NCBI GenBank assembly: GCA_016715105.1
Contig: JADKBO010000031.1
Location: 1 to 57,881, forward strand
Reading direction: 5' to 3'
From: Saprospiraceae bacterium
GTDB taxonomy: Bacteria > Bacteroidota > Bacteroidia > Chitinophagales > Saprospiraceae
Length of the DNA: 57,881 nt
The translations under genes were made by a program, and so were the position numbers. Below are positions 20,385 to 29,378 of this stretch, one piece after another. Below the pieces are notes generated by a model. It had not been told where the DNA came from, did no database searches, and saw only the letters and a list, made by a program, of their open reading frames with translations. The number at the start of each line of letters is the position of its first letter. The first letter of the stretch is position 1.

Positions 20385-20711
20385 TTACAACATTTTATCC
20401 AGGAAAAACAGCACCTCTTTTTCAACAGAAGCATATTCACCATCTGCGAAAAACTGTTTTTTAATTGTCGCGATCAACTCCATTTTTTGATCAATCGTTG
20501 GAAAATAAACTCCTTTGTAAGAAATAATGGTTTGTAGAGCCTGAAAATCACTCATTCCGATAAAGCTTGCATAAATCTCATCGTATGTCTTTTGATCAAC
20601 TCTGGATTGAATTGCTGCCTTTTCTTCCTCAGAATAGTCTATGTCTACGTGAGAGACATATAGTAATAAGAAACATACAAATTCTTCATAATTCCAATTA
20701 AGTTCTATCAT
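20385..20711 (-). CDS. Small helical protein, possibly TerB-like
   Basis: A 108-residue, mostly alpha-helical acidic protein without signal or membrane segment. Phrases such as VDIDYSEEEKAAIQSR and ADGEYASVEKEVLFFL resemble the helical repeats of TerB-type proteins, but the similarity is weak and I do not claim a function. It ends 2 bases before the SDR gene, so the two are probably one transcript. Confidence 0.65.
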   Translation of the reverse strand: MIELNWNYEEFVCFLLLYVSHVDIDYSEEEKAAIQSRVDQKTYDEIYASFIGMSDFQALQTIISYKGVYFPTIDQKMELIATIKKQFFADGEYASVEKEVLFFLDKML

Positions 20712-21039
20712 AGATTTAAAGATAAGGTCATAAATGTAAATGGCGAAGGAAAGCTACACAAATTTTAAGAAAGCAGCTAATGCCAAAAGATACATGAGAC
20801 TACTTCATGCTATTTATGTTATTAATCTAATTTCTAAAATGAAAACGAAAACTTATTTAGTATAAACGATCCTCTGCAAAATGGAATTTCATATAACAAA
20901 ATAAGTAATTTATTTCGCAAATAAAAGACAAAATTCTTTACAGTAACATAGATCTTAATAATTGAAAAGTTCTACATCTTGAATACAACAAGATTAATAG
21001 ATTAATTAAGATAAGGCAATCAAAAATAAATCGGATAGT
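20712..21039. other. AT-rich intergenic region without recognised features
   Basis: About 330 bases with no credible reading frame, tRNA or hairpin terminator. It separates the TerB-like/SDR pair (upstream end) from the small surface-protein genes (downstream end) and presumably holds the promoter of the former. Confidence 0.5.
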
Positions 21040-21657
21040 CTAAAAGATCAAACCCATTTTGAGAGAAAGCTTATTTGGATTTTTTGAATGATAAAATATA
21101 CGATCAATATTAACAATATCTTTTTCCAGGAATTTATCCATATGAATGCCAATATTAAATCTTTTATGAATACTCAAATTCAATCCGCAAAAAGCAACTT
21201 TGTTCTTATAGGTAAAAAATTCCTCAGCACCATTATTTATTTCAACTAAATTCCCCTTTAATCTCCCATATCCTAAATTGATAAAAGGTACAATTTTCTT
21301 TTTAAATGGCAACAAATAAATGTTAGCACCCAAATAGATACCCTTAGATTTTAATCTATTTGTATAATCCAAATAAACATAATCTTGAGATCTGTCAATT
21401 TGCAAATTACAAAATAAGGAAAATTGTTTAATAATCTTTAACTCATATAATGCACCTATAGAATACCCAAAATGTCGAGTTTGGGTAAAAAATAAATTAT
21501 TTCTCTTAGCATGTGTGAAAGCTGAATAAAACCCAAAGTAACTTCTAGAATGCTCCTTTTTCGCCATAACCGTGTCATTAGCAATGGTTTGGGAATAACC
21601 TTTATTTACAGAAATAAAAAAGCAAATAAATAAAAAACAAACTATTGTTATCCTCAT
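21040..21657 (-). CDS. Putative outer-membrane beta-barrel protein
   Basis: This 205-residue protein has a signal peptide (to about GYSQ, residue 22) followed by alternating hydrophobic strands (FGYSIGALYELKIIKQFSLF; GIYLGANIYLLPF; VPFINLGYGRL) and a terminal Phe, the pattern of a small outer-membrane barrel. It matches no named family by eye. It lies 15 bases after the preceding lipoprotein gene on the same strand, so the two are probably co-transcribed. Confidence 0.65.
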   Translation of the reverse strand: MRITIVCFLFICFFISVNKGYSQTIANDTVMAKKEHSRSYFGFYSAFTHAKRNNLFFTQTRHFGYSIGALYELKIIKQFSLFCNLQIDRSQDYVYLDYTNRLKSKGIYLGANIYLLPFKKKIVPFINLGYGRLKGNLVEINNGAEEFFTYKNKVAFCGLNLSIHKRFNIGIHMDKFLEKDIVNIDRIFYHSKNPNKLSLKMGLIF

Positions 21658-21672
21658 GGTTTCTATAGATAT

Positions 21673-22395
21673 TTAATTGCAATCATAATATATAACATCA
21701 TAAGTATATATCAACTCCTTTCCATTGTTTGCAGTGCAGCGGGCTGAAATTGCTATGTTATTTTCATCATATCCATAAACTACATTTAAAACACTATACT
21801 TACTAGTGTCTTTGTCTTTATAGTAAAGAATTTTAGCTGGATTACCATCTGGACCATCATTAAAATTTTCAAATTCAAAACGTTGATTAAGAAAATTAAT
21901 TTCCCACCCTAGAGATGCAAATACGTTCTTTTTTCCATCATAAATTTGATATTCATATTTCTCTAACAACTCTCCAAACTCATTGAATTTTGAAATTGAT
22001 GAAATATTACCACGAAAATCCCTGGAAATCAAATAAATAATAAATGAAGTATTTTCATACAGAACAAAATTTGCATAATTAAAATCTCGTTTAACAAATT
22101 CTTTCAAATACTTATTTCCATTTATAATCTCATATTTTACACTTAATCTTTCATCTTTAAATAAAAAATATTCTTCTATAATTCCTATTTCTTTCGGTTT
22201 GCTCAATCCAGCAGTTCTTTGAGTTGATATAAGCTCTCCATTTCTATCATAAATAAAATCAAAATCATGCGAATAGTTAAATTTTGGACTTATCAGATTT
22301 ATTTTACCAATTCTACATTGATTAGATTCATTTTTACTACAAGAACCCAATAATAGTATAGAAAATAAAATAATGGTGTATGCGGTATTTCTCAT
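21673..22395 (-). CDS. Lipoprotein of the Cys-ended YD-like family
   Basis: A 240-residue lipoprotein (lipobox LLGSC, Cys near 19). The start at 22395 is chosen because it begins a clean signal peptide; a longer frame to 22437 would put fourteen extra residues before it. The body shows repeated F-x-Y-D-x-N-G-E turns (DFIYDRNGELIS; ISKFNEFGELLEKYEY) like the YD/DUF4595-type lipoproteins of Bacteroidetes, and it ends in YYDCN. The neighbour at 22406 and the gene at 50266 end in YYKCD and FENCN and share the same architecture. Function unknown. Confidence 0.7.
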   Translation of the reverse strand: MRNTAYTIILFSILLLGSCSKNESNQCRIGKINLISPKFNYSHDFDFIYDRNGELISTQRTAGLSKPKEIGIIEEYFLFKDERLSVKYEIINGNKYLKEFVKRDFNYANFVLYENTSFIIYLISRDFRGNISSISKFNEFGELLEKYEYQIYDGKKNVFASLGWEINFLNQRFEFENFNDGPDGNPAKILYYKDKDTSKYSVLNVVYGYDENNIAISARCTANNGKELIYTYDVIYYDCN

Positions 22396-22405
22396 AAATA
22401 AAATT

Positions 22406-23083
22406 TCAATCGCACTTATAATATGTAAAATCTTCAATCCTTTCAGGAAGATCTATTCCTTCAATCATTCTTGTTATTTGAATTACCCTATCTTGATCGT
22501 CAATTTTGACAAGGAAATCAATATTTAAACTTTCTCCATTTTTATTTGTGACCGTTGCATGTTCTGGCATACCATCTGGATTTAGGTAAAAGTTCTCAAA
22601 ATAATAATATGTTGTATTATAAACAGAAACATCAATAGGCCATCCTTTTGCAATATAAAATGGGTGTTTATGTCCTGAGAATTCGGAGTATTCAACATTA
22701 TAAAAAAATATTTCATTTACATGAATATTTACCCTTTTTATGTTTCCATTTAAATCATAACAAATTTTTGTACTTATCTTTGAATTCGTTCTAGTGTCAA
22801 AATAATGTAGTGAATCAATTTTATTTTCAGATGAAAAAAAATTGATGCTATCTCTTTCAAACAAAACTTTATTTAAAATACCATTTGTGTAGAAAAATTT
22901 TTCAGCGCCATAAGATTCCAAATTTCCCATTTTGTACATCAGCGAAGCTTTATTTCCTATAAAGTTTATATCATAAATATACCCATCACCTCCTAACTTA
23001 ACCTCTACATCATTAGGAGCGTTTAAAACAAATTTTCCACTTTTTTGAAAACAATTATTTGTTGGAGCAAGATCCTTATTGCA
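22406..23083 (-). CDS. Lipoprotein-like gene lacking its signal peptide (5' truncated)
   Basis: A 177-residue frame from the ATG at 22939 is open far upstream without a start codon, up to a lipobox-like LGSACNKD with Cys at 23081-23083. This overlaps the last codons of glutamine synthetase in another frame, so no signal peptide can precede it. The body has the same YD-like turns (CYDLNGNIKRV; YLNPDGMPEHATV) and Cys-x ending (YYKCD) as the genes at 21673 and 50266. The likely reading is that a deletion, recombination or assembly join removed the start of the gene. It should be treated as non-functional unless an internal start is used. Confidence 0.55.
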   Translation of the reverse strand, partial: CNKDLAPTNNCFQKSGKFVLNAPNDVEVKLGGDGYIYDINFIGNKASLMYKMGNLESYGAEKFFYTNGILNKVLFERDSINFFSSENKIDSLHYFDTRTNSKISTKICYDLNGNIKRVNIHVNEIFFYNVEYSEFSGHKHPFYIAKGWPIDVSVYNTTYYYFENFYLNPDGMPEHATVTNKNGESLNIDFLVKIDDQDRVIQITRMIEGIDLPERIEDFTYYKCD

Positions 23084-24069
23084 GGCTGATCCTAGCTGCC
23101 ACTTTATATGGATCTGCTGCAGAATTTGGTCTTCTATCTTCCAAATATCCTTTCCATCCTTTTTGTGCTGCTACTATCGGAATTCTGATAGATGCACCTC
23201 TGTCTGAAAGACCATAACTGAAGTCATGGATTGAAGCAGTTTCGTGCTTTCCTGTCAATCTTAAGTGGTTATCAGCACCATATACTTCGATGTGTTCTTT
23301 TACAACTGGTCTGAATGATTCGCACACTTTATCAAAGATTGCTTTATCACCTGCCGTTCTTAGCAAAGTGTTTGAAAAGTTGGCGTGCATACCACTACCG
23401 TTCCAGTCCAATTCACCAAGTGGCTTACAGTGCCAATTGATGGCAACACCGTATGACTCACCAATTCTTTCCAAAAGGTATCTTGCGATCCAGATTTCAT
23501 CACCAGCTTGTGCTGCACCTTTTGCGAAGATTTGAAATTCCCACTGACCAGCAGCAACTTCTGCATTGATACCTTCAACATTCAAACCTGCATCCAAACA
23601 AGCATCCAAATGTTCTTCAACAATTTCTCTTCCGAATGAATTGTAAGCACCTACGCTACAATAGTAAGGTCCTTGTGGTGCTGGATAACCATTTGCAGGG
23701 AAGCCCAAAGGTTTGTTAGTTTCTGGATCCCACAAGAAATATTCTTGCTCAAATCCAAACCAGAAATCATTGTCATCGTCGTCAATCAGTGCCCTTCCAT
23801 TACTTGGATGTGGAGTACCATCTGAAGTCAATACCTCACATTACCAGATATGCACTATTTCTCTGAGGATCTGGCACACAATAAACTGGTTTCAAAATAC
23901 AGTCTGATGATCCACCTGGTGCTTGATTGGTAGAAGAACCATCAAATGACCAGTTTTCTAAATCTGCTACCTTACCTGAAAAGTCAGATACGATTTTTGT
24001 TTTACTTCTTAGGCTTTGAGTTGGCTCGTAACCATCAAGCCAAATGTACTCGAGTTTAATTTTTGACAT
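23076..24069 (-). CDS. glnA: Glutamine synthetase, type II (one frameshift)
   Basis: This is the eukaryote-like type II glutamine synthetase, which makes glutamine from glutamate, ammonia and ATP. The N-terminal beta-grasp (LEYIWLDGYEPTQSLRSKTK) and WSFDGSSTNQAPGGSSD block are followed by FWFGFEQEYFLW, where the Glu residues bind metal, then NWHCKPLGELDWNGSGMHAN and RGASIRIP. The frame breaks near 23832-23836, where LVM must join CEVLTSDGT: a TG dinucleotide appears lost, and restoring it gives 331 residues. The far C-terminus runs straight into the truncated lipoprotein frame. A TAnnTTTG element lies 46 bases upstream. As a core nitrogen gene, this frameshift is likely a sequence error. Confidence 0.92.
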
Positions 24070-24115
24070 TGATTCCTAAATTTAATTTGTCTAACTACTG
24101 AAAAAAACTTCAATG

Positions 24116-24123
24116 CAAATGTA
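24116..24123 (-). promoter_or_regulatory. -7 element before glutamine synthetase
   Basis: Minus-strand TACATTTG matches TAnnTTTG and ends 46 bases before the glutamine synthetase start. No -33 element at the standard spacing was seen. Confidence 0.4.
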
Positions 24124-24331
24124 ATAGCTCAAACTCGCAAAATGAATTGGTTTTTAAAAATACCTTGTTACTTCTAACAGCAGATAATTCTTCATAAACC
24201 ACTGTTAGTCAATATTTTAAATCATATGCATATGTGATATTAAGAAGCATTTGCTGATCAAAACTTGTGAATTTTCACACTTATTATGCGATATTTTGAA
24301 GGTATTTTGCAAAAAAAGCCATTAAAATTGA

Positions 24332-24826
24332 TCAATTGAGGGTTTCAAAGTAACCTGTGGACCTATTTTTCCGCACATTATCCCAGTCGTAACACACGCC
24401 ATTCATACTTATATACACTCCATTTTGCTTGCATTGTACAAAGGCGAGCGCCGCTCCAAGATTAAAAAATCCGTCTGAAGAGTTTCCAAAAGCATAAGGT
24501 ATCATAGCTCCAGTTATGACTATTGTTTTTTGAAGATCTAGACCTGCAAGATAAGTTGCAGTCTCTACCATGGTATCCGTCCCGTGTGTCACAATGATTT
24601 TATTGAGATCACATTCGCTGATTTGTTCACTCAAATAAACTCTATCTGCATCTTTCATATCCAAGCTATCGATCATCATCAGCGTTTTGACGTCGATGTC
24701 AATCACACATCTTCCACGTTGAAACATGTCTGGTAAATGGGTATTTTTAAAATATAACTTACCCGTTATAAAATCATAGTCTTTATCAAATGTCCCGCCC
24801 GTTACAAAAACTTGAATTTGGTCCAT
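24332..24826 (-). CDS. One-domain asparaginase-like protein
   Basis: This 164-residue protein corresponds to only the N-terminal domain of L-asparaginases, which are normally about 330 residues. Both active-site motifs are kept: VTGGTFD (about residues 8-14, nucleophilic Thr) and VTHGTDTM (about 79-86). Stand-alone proteins of this length occur in several bacteria and are annotated as asparaginase domain proteins; amidase activity is plausible but unproven. Its neighbour is glutamine synthetase, another amide-nitrogen enzyme, though each gene has its own promoter element. Confidence 0.8.
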   Translation of the reverse strand: MDQIQVFVTGGTFDKDYDFITGKLYFKNTHLPDMFQRGRCVIDIDVKTLMMIDSLDMKDADRVYLSEQISECDLNKIIVTHGTDTMVETATYLAGLDLQKTIVITGAMIPYAFGNSSDGFFNLGAALAFVQCKQNGVYISMNGVCYDWDNVRKNRSTGYFETLN

Positions 24827-24843
24827 AAAATCGATTTTAGGTT

Positions 24844-24851
24844 CAAAAATA
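24844..24851 (-). promoter_or_regulatory. -7 element before the asparaginase-like gene
   Basis: Minus-strand TATTTTTG matches TAnnTTTG and ends 17 bases before the start codon, a usual distance for a short leader. Confidence 0.4.
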
Positions 24852-24925
24852 AAGGTATTACTACATTTACTAGCTTTATAAATAGGATATAAATCTTTAT
24901 TTGAATGCCGAGGGCAATTAAATCA

Positions 24926-27193
24926 TTATTTCACTAAAGTAACTGTACCAACTTTTTGGTAATTTTTGACTTGTGAGTCTAGGTCAAAGCTAGTAAAACT
25001 GAAATGATAAACGTAAACACCTATAGCGCATTCCTTTCCCTCGAAAGTGCCATTCCAGCCTTTATTCAAATCATTAGTAAAAAATATCAAATTACCCCAG
25101 CGATCGTATATCGTCAATTCACCATCAAAAACATCTTGGATAACTGGCAAGAAGAATCCATTTTGGGCATTGGATGGATTCAAAGAAATGACACTTGGAA
25201 AATAAACCAATGGCAAACAAACTTCCATGACTTCAACGCTATCTTGGTTGAAACATCCATTTTCACCAGCCACTTCCACCCAATAAATTCCTTGCTTTTC
25301 AACAATTAAATTTGCTTGTGTAGAACCGTCATTCCATTCATAACTTAAAAATTCACCGCCGTTCAAGGTGAGAAAGCTGTCTCGAGGACAAAATATTTTA
25401 CTTTCATGGAGTCCTATATTCGGGAGGGGTAAAACTGTAACTTCAGTATATGCTGGGAAGGATTTACACCCAAAAAAGCTACTAACAACATTGTATGCCC
25501 CACCATTCTCCAATTTTAACTGATCAATCGTAGGATTTTGTTCGGTGCTTGTAAACAAAGCAGGACCAGTCCACAAATAACTGGCATCTGCAATATCACT
25601 GGCGGTGAGCGTTACAGACTCTTTTTCACACATTATTTGTGGTAGTGCAACATCCAGCAGTTTTCTTTTAGAAATCAGGATGTCTTTTTCAAATTCATTG
25701 ATTTCGTCCAGACACTTATCTTCCAAAACGAGTTCGACATGATAGATTCCAGTATCCTGGTAAACTTTCTCAAAAGTATGCTCACTCGAACCCGTTCCAT
25801 CGCCAAAGTCCCACAAGACATTGTATCTGAAAGAATCCAAATTTTCCCCAAAGTCGATTTCAGCGCCAGCACAGCCTCCATCAATGATTGGATTAGCTGA
25901 AATGTCTTTGTAGGACGCACCCCCACCATAAGCATAGGATTCTGCAAAACCAAAACCATAAGCGTATGCAATCACGCCACATCCTCGTGAGAATATTTGA
26001 TGACTACCAGCACTCACCGTGACATTTATAAAAGCATACTTAGGATTACCAGCTACTTTCTGTGGTGTTCCAAAAGAAGTGATTGGTTTTCCATCCAATT
26101 GCACATAATCAATGTCTTCGGTCAACATGGTAATGCCTATATAATTCTCTACAATGGCTTGAAAAGAGGAATTGAAAAGCACGACAGAATCCCTGGTCTG
26201 CTCAATACTATTCAAAACCAACATGGCTGGATCCCCATTATCATTATTGGAAGAACAACTTCTACCTGGAAAGAATTTACCCACTAAAATGGGTTTATCT
26301 GCGTGTATGTAATATGCCTCAGACGCGTTAAACTCGTATGATTGTCCTCTGTTTATGGTCACTTGACTACTCTGGCTTCCATCAATTTGCAACAAGGTGT
26401 TGTCTTGAGAAGCAATGATTCTGATGACTTCATAGCGAAGTTTTGTTGGTGTGGTAATGTATTTTTTACCCCAAGTGTTTAATGGGGGCATCATTTCCAA
26501 GAGGTTATCCCAATTGGGGCAACCTTGAGGAATTTCAGTCCAGGCATTTCCAGACAACACGGCTACTTTTTTATCAGATTTGATGTAAGTCCCCGTCAAA
26601 TCAGCTGTTAATTCCGCTTGTAATAAATAGGTCTCTCCTTGATTGAGGGTGATGGAAATGGGTTGGCCAGCTCTTTTTCCTTGAAGGGTATTTGCAGAAG
26701 GAATAATGTCAACAACGGTTCCATCTTCTGTTCCCACGACAATACATTCAGACGGATAATACCTGCCCATATTATTGAATCCACGATAATTGAGGGTATA
26801 ATATTCCATCCCAAGTGCTTCTATGGGTAAGACCAATGAAGCATCCGATCTGAGATTGGAATATTGATGTATGTAGACAGAGATGGGTAAATCACTTTCC
26901 ACTTTTACTCCCAATTTCTGCACACTTTCCGAGCCAACATTTTCTGCATCAACTGGCAAGCGTATGATGGTGACGTCATTGGCAGCAACATTAAACCCAC
27001 TCTGCCAATTAATTCCATCCATTTTTACGGTCCCACTGGTTGCGTATCGGGAAGTGATCATTACGACCATCGTATTTTGCTTGGAATCCACATGTTCCAT
27101 AAAACTAAACCAAAACTCTTTACCTTCATTGGATTGGGCATTCAATGTCACACAAAAATGGATCAATAAAATTGCTAATATCCCAATCCTCAT
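24926..27193 (-). CDS. Type IX type-B cargo with IgGFc-binding-like and PKD domains
   Basis: A 755-residue secreted protein. A signal peptide (to about LNAQ) is followed by an IgGFc-binding-protein-like N-terminal region (GKEFWFSFMEH, residues ~25-35; PISVYIHQYSN; AVLSGNAW; VIRIIASQDNT), a PKD domain (WDFGDGTGSSEHTFEKVYQDTGIYHV, about 460-490), an Ig-like stretch and a gliding-motility-type C-terminal domain (LTIYDRWGNLIFF ... GWNGTFEGKECAIGVYVYHF), the type B sorting signal of the type IX secretion system. It should be exported to the cell surface or medium and may act in adhesion or motility. The gene stands alone between the asparaginase-like gene and mqnC. Confidence 0.85.
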   Translation of the reverse strand: MRIGILAILLIHFCVTLNAQSNEGKEFWFSFMEHVDSKQNTMVVMITSRYATSGTVKMDGINWQSGFNVAANDVTIIRLPVDAENVGSESVQKLGVKVESDLPISVYIHQYSNLRSDASLVLPIEALGMEYYTLNYRGFNNMGRYYPSECIVVGTEDGTVVDIIPSANTLQGKRAGQPISITLNQGETYLLQAELTADLTGTYIKSDKKVAVLSGNAWTEIPQGCPNWDNLLEMMPPLNTWGKKYITTPTKLRYEVIRIIASQDNTLLQIDGSQSSQVTINRGQSYEFNASEAYYIHADKPILVGKFFPGRSCSSNNDNGDPAMLVLNSIEQTRDSVVLFNSSFQAIVENYIGITMLTEDIDYVQLDGKPITSFGTPQKVAGNPKYAFINVTVSAGSHQIFSRGCGVIAYAYGFGFAESYAYGGGASYKDISANPIIDGGCAGAEIDFGENLDSFRYNVLWDFGDGTGSSEHTFEKVYQDTGIYHVELVLEDKCLDEINEFEKDILISKRKLLDVALPQIMCEKESVTLTASDIADASYLWTGPALFTSTEQNPTIDQLKLENGGAYNVVSSFFGCKSFPAYTEVTVLPLPNIGLHESKIFCPRDSFLTLNGGEFLSYEWNDGSTQANLIVEKQGIYWVEVAGENGCFNQDSVEVMEVCLPLVYFPSVISLNPSNAQNGFFLPVIQDVFDGELTIYDRWGNLIFFTNDLNKGWNGTFEGKECAIGVYVYHFSFTSFDLDSQVKNYQKVGTVTLVK

Positions 27194-27361
27194 GGAATTG
27201 AATTTTTGTTTAGTGTTTGAGCAAAGGCATAGTCAGCAAGGAGGTAAATAATTGGATGGAGTCTTTTCTAAGAGACGAATTCAAATGTAATCAAATCTAT
27301 GGTAATATGAAAAGGTGTAGTAAAATTCAAATAGAATTACAGTTTTGAAACTAAGAACAAC

Positions 27362-27369
27362 TACCTTTG
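27362..27369 (+). promoter_or_regulatory. -7 element before mqnC-pnp
   Basis: TACCTTTG matches TAnnTTTG and ends 25 bases before the mqnC ATG. A TTTG lies upstream at 27344-27347 but at a shorter spacing than usual. Confidence 0.45.
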
Positions 27370-27394
27370 TTATGTTTTAAAGAAAAGTTTGAAG

Positions 27395-28543
27395 ATGGCA
27401 AATATTTTATCTGATCTTTACCAAAAGGCATTAAATCAGGAGTTTTTAACGGCTGAAGAAGGCCTTTTTTTATTTGAAAATGCACCCACTACAGACTTAA
27501 TTTATATCGCCGACCAATTGAGGTACGCGCATAAGCCAAAAAAGGAAGTTACATGGATCATTGATAGAAACAGCAACACCACCAATGTATGCATTGCCAA
27601 TTGTAAATTTTGCAATTTCTATCGTAGACCCGGTCATGAAGAATCTTACATCACGAGTATCGACGAATATAAAGTCAAAATTGAGGAAATGTTTGAATTG
27701 GGAGGGGAGCAACTCTTATTACAAGGAGGTCACCATCCAGATTTAGGTCTTTCTTATTATGTGGATTTGTTTAAAGAGTTGAAACAATTATATCCCAATC
27801 TTAAATTGCATGCTTTGGGGCCGCCAGAAATCGCACACATCACCAAACTCGAAGGATCTACCCACATAGAAATATTACAAAAGTTAAAAGCTGCTGGATT
27901 GGATTCACTCCCTGGTGCTGGAGCAGAAATCCTGAATGACCGCGTAAGAAGATTGATTTCAAAAGGAAAATGTGGCTCGCAAGAATGGCTTGACATCATG
28001 AGGGCTGCTCATAAAGTAGGATTGACAACATCTGCTACCATGATGTTTGGTCACATTGAGACCAATTTGGAAAGGATGGAACACTTGGTAGACATCAGAC
28101 AAGTGCAATCAGAAAAACCTGAAAATGCGGTTGGCTTTATTGCCTTTATACCTTGGCCATTTATGGATGAAGATACCATTTTACTCAAACTCAAACGTGC
28201 GAGAAATACGGTAACGGGTGATGAATACGTGAGAATGATTGCCATGAGTAGGATTATGTTGCCAAACATCGATAACATTCAAGCTTCATGGCTGACGGTA
28301 GGGAAGAAAATTGGACAACTTTGTTTGCATGCAGGTGCCAATGATTTTGGTTCCATCATGATTGAAGAAAATGTAGTTTCAGCAGCTGGTGCAGCATTCA
28401 GATTTACTGCTGGCGGTATACAAGAAGCGATCAAAGAGGCAGGATTTATACCACGCCTAAGGGATCAACAATACCAATACCGTACATTGCCGGAGAACAT
28501 GCGCAATCAGGTATTGAATGCAGAAACGATGATTATTGATTGA
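27395..28543 (+). CDS. mqnC: Cyclic dehypoxanthinyl futalosine synthase
   Basis: A radical-SAM enzyme of the futalosine route to menaquinone that closes dehypoxanthinyl futalosine into its cyclic form. The radical-SAM cluster motif is CIANCKFC (Cys-x3-Cys-x2-Cys, about residues 66-73), preceded by WIIDRNSNTTNV, the form typical of MqnC rather than MqnE. GGEQLLLQGGHHPDLG and GAGAEIL are further family blocks. It is 382 residues from the ATG at 27395; a TTG two codons upstream is less likely. It is followed by pnp after 2 bases, so both are one transcript. The rest of the pathway is not in this window. Confidence 0.93.
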   Translation: MANILSDLYQKALNQEFLTAEEGLFLFENAPTTDLIYIADQLRYAHKPKKEVTWIIDRNSNTTNVCIANCKFCNFYRRPGHEESYITSIDEYKVKIEEMFELGGEQLLLQGGHHPDLGLSYYVDLFKELKQLYPNLKLHALGPPEIAHITKLEGSTHIEILQKLKAAGLDSLPGAGAEILNDRVRRLISKGKCGSQEWLDIMRAAHKVGLTTSATMMFGHIETNLERMEHLVDIRQVQSEKPENAVGFIAFIPWPFMDEDTILLKLKRARNTVTGDEYVRMIAMSRIMLPNIDNIQASWLTVGKKIGQLCLHAGANDFGSIMIEENVVSAAGAAFRFTAGGIQEAIKEAGFIPRLRDQQYQYRTLPENMRNQVLNAETMIID

Positions 28544-28545
28544 TC

Positions 28546-29373
28546 ATGAAACACATTTTCGATTTAGATCAATTAAAAGAATCACAAAAATATATTTCCA
28601 AAAGATTTGGTAACCAAGCGCGGACTGCCATCATACTTGGTACAGGGCTAGGAGACATTACTGCGATTGTTGAAATTAAAAAAGCCATTTCATATAATGA
28701 AATCCCAAACTTCCCGATCAGCACCACAGAAAGTCATAAAGGAGAACTGATTCTAGGAAAAATTGGAGATCAAGAAGTTGTCATTGTTTCTGGGAGATTT
28801 CACATGTATGAAGGTTATTCTGCCGCTGAAAGTACTTACATCATCCATGTTTTACACTCGATAGGCATCCATAGATTACTGATTACCAATGCTGTAGGAG
28901 GCGTAAATCCACATTATGAAGAGGGAGATATTGTTTTGGTGACTGATCATATTAATTTCTTTCCTGAAAATCCCCTGAGGGGTAAAAATCATGCTGACTT
29001 AGGTCCTAAATTCCCCGACATGTCCGTTGCTTACGATCAAGCCTTGATCTCAAAAGCAGAATCTGCTGCAGACCAATTGGGTATTACCATAAAAAAAGGT
29101 GTATATTTTGGTTGGCCTGGACCAAGTCTTGAAACTCCTGCAGAATACAGGATGATACACATTGTTGGTGGCGATATAGTCGGAATGTCCACCGTACCAG
29201 AAGTGATTGTTGCAAGGTATTATGAAATGGAAGTGATCTGTTTTTCCATTGTCTCCAATGTATGTTTCCCAAAAAGTAAAATAAAATATACTACCGTTGC
29301 TGATGTAATCGCAGTAGTTACCGCTAGCGTACATAAGCTACAACCGCTCATCAAACATATGTTGGTCCATTGA
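28546..29373 (+). CDS. Purine nucleoside phosphorylase
   Basis: This 275-residue enzyme splits inosine and guanosine with phosphate. Family motifs are ILGTGLGDI (phosphate loop), TTESHKGELILG, SGRFHMYEGYS, ITNAVGGVNP, WPGPSLETPAEYRM and VGMSTVPEVIVARY, all in normal order. The ATG at 28546 is preferred over the TTG at 28540; it lies 2 bases after the mqnC stop. The futalosine pathway releases hypoxanthine or adenine, so linkage of mqnC to a purine salvage enzyme is understandable, but the same pair could simply be neighbours. Confidence 0.93.
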   Translation: MKHIFDLDQLKESQKYISKRFGNQARTAIILGTGLGDITAIVEIKKAISYNEIPNFPISTTESHKGELILGKIGDQEVVIVSGRFHMYEGYSAAESTYIIHVLHSIGIHRLLITNAVGGVNPHYEEGDIVLVTDHINFFPENPLRGKNHADLGPKFPDMSVAYDQALISKAESAADQLGITIKKGVYFGWPGPSLETPAEYRMIHIVGGDIVGMSTVPEVIVARYYEMEVICFSIVSNVCFPKSKIKYTTVADVIAVVTASVHKLQPLIKHMLVH

Positions 29374-29378
29374 CCAGC

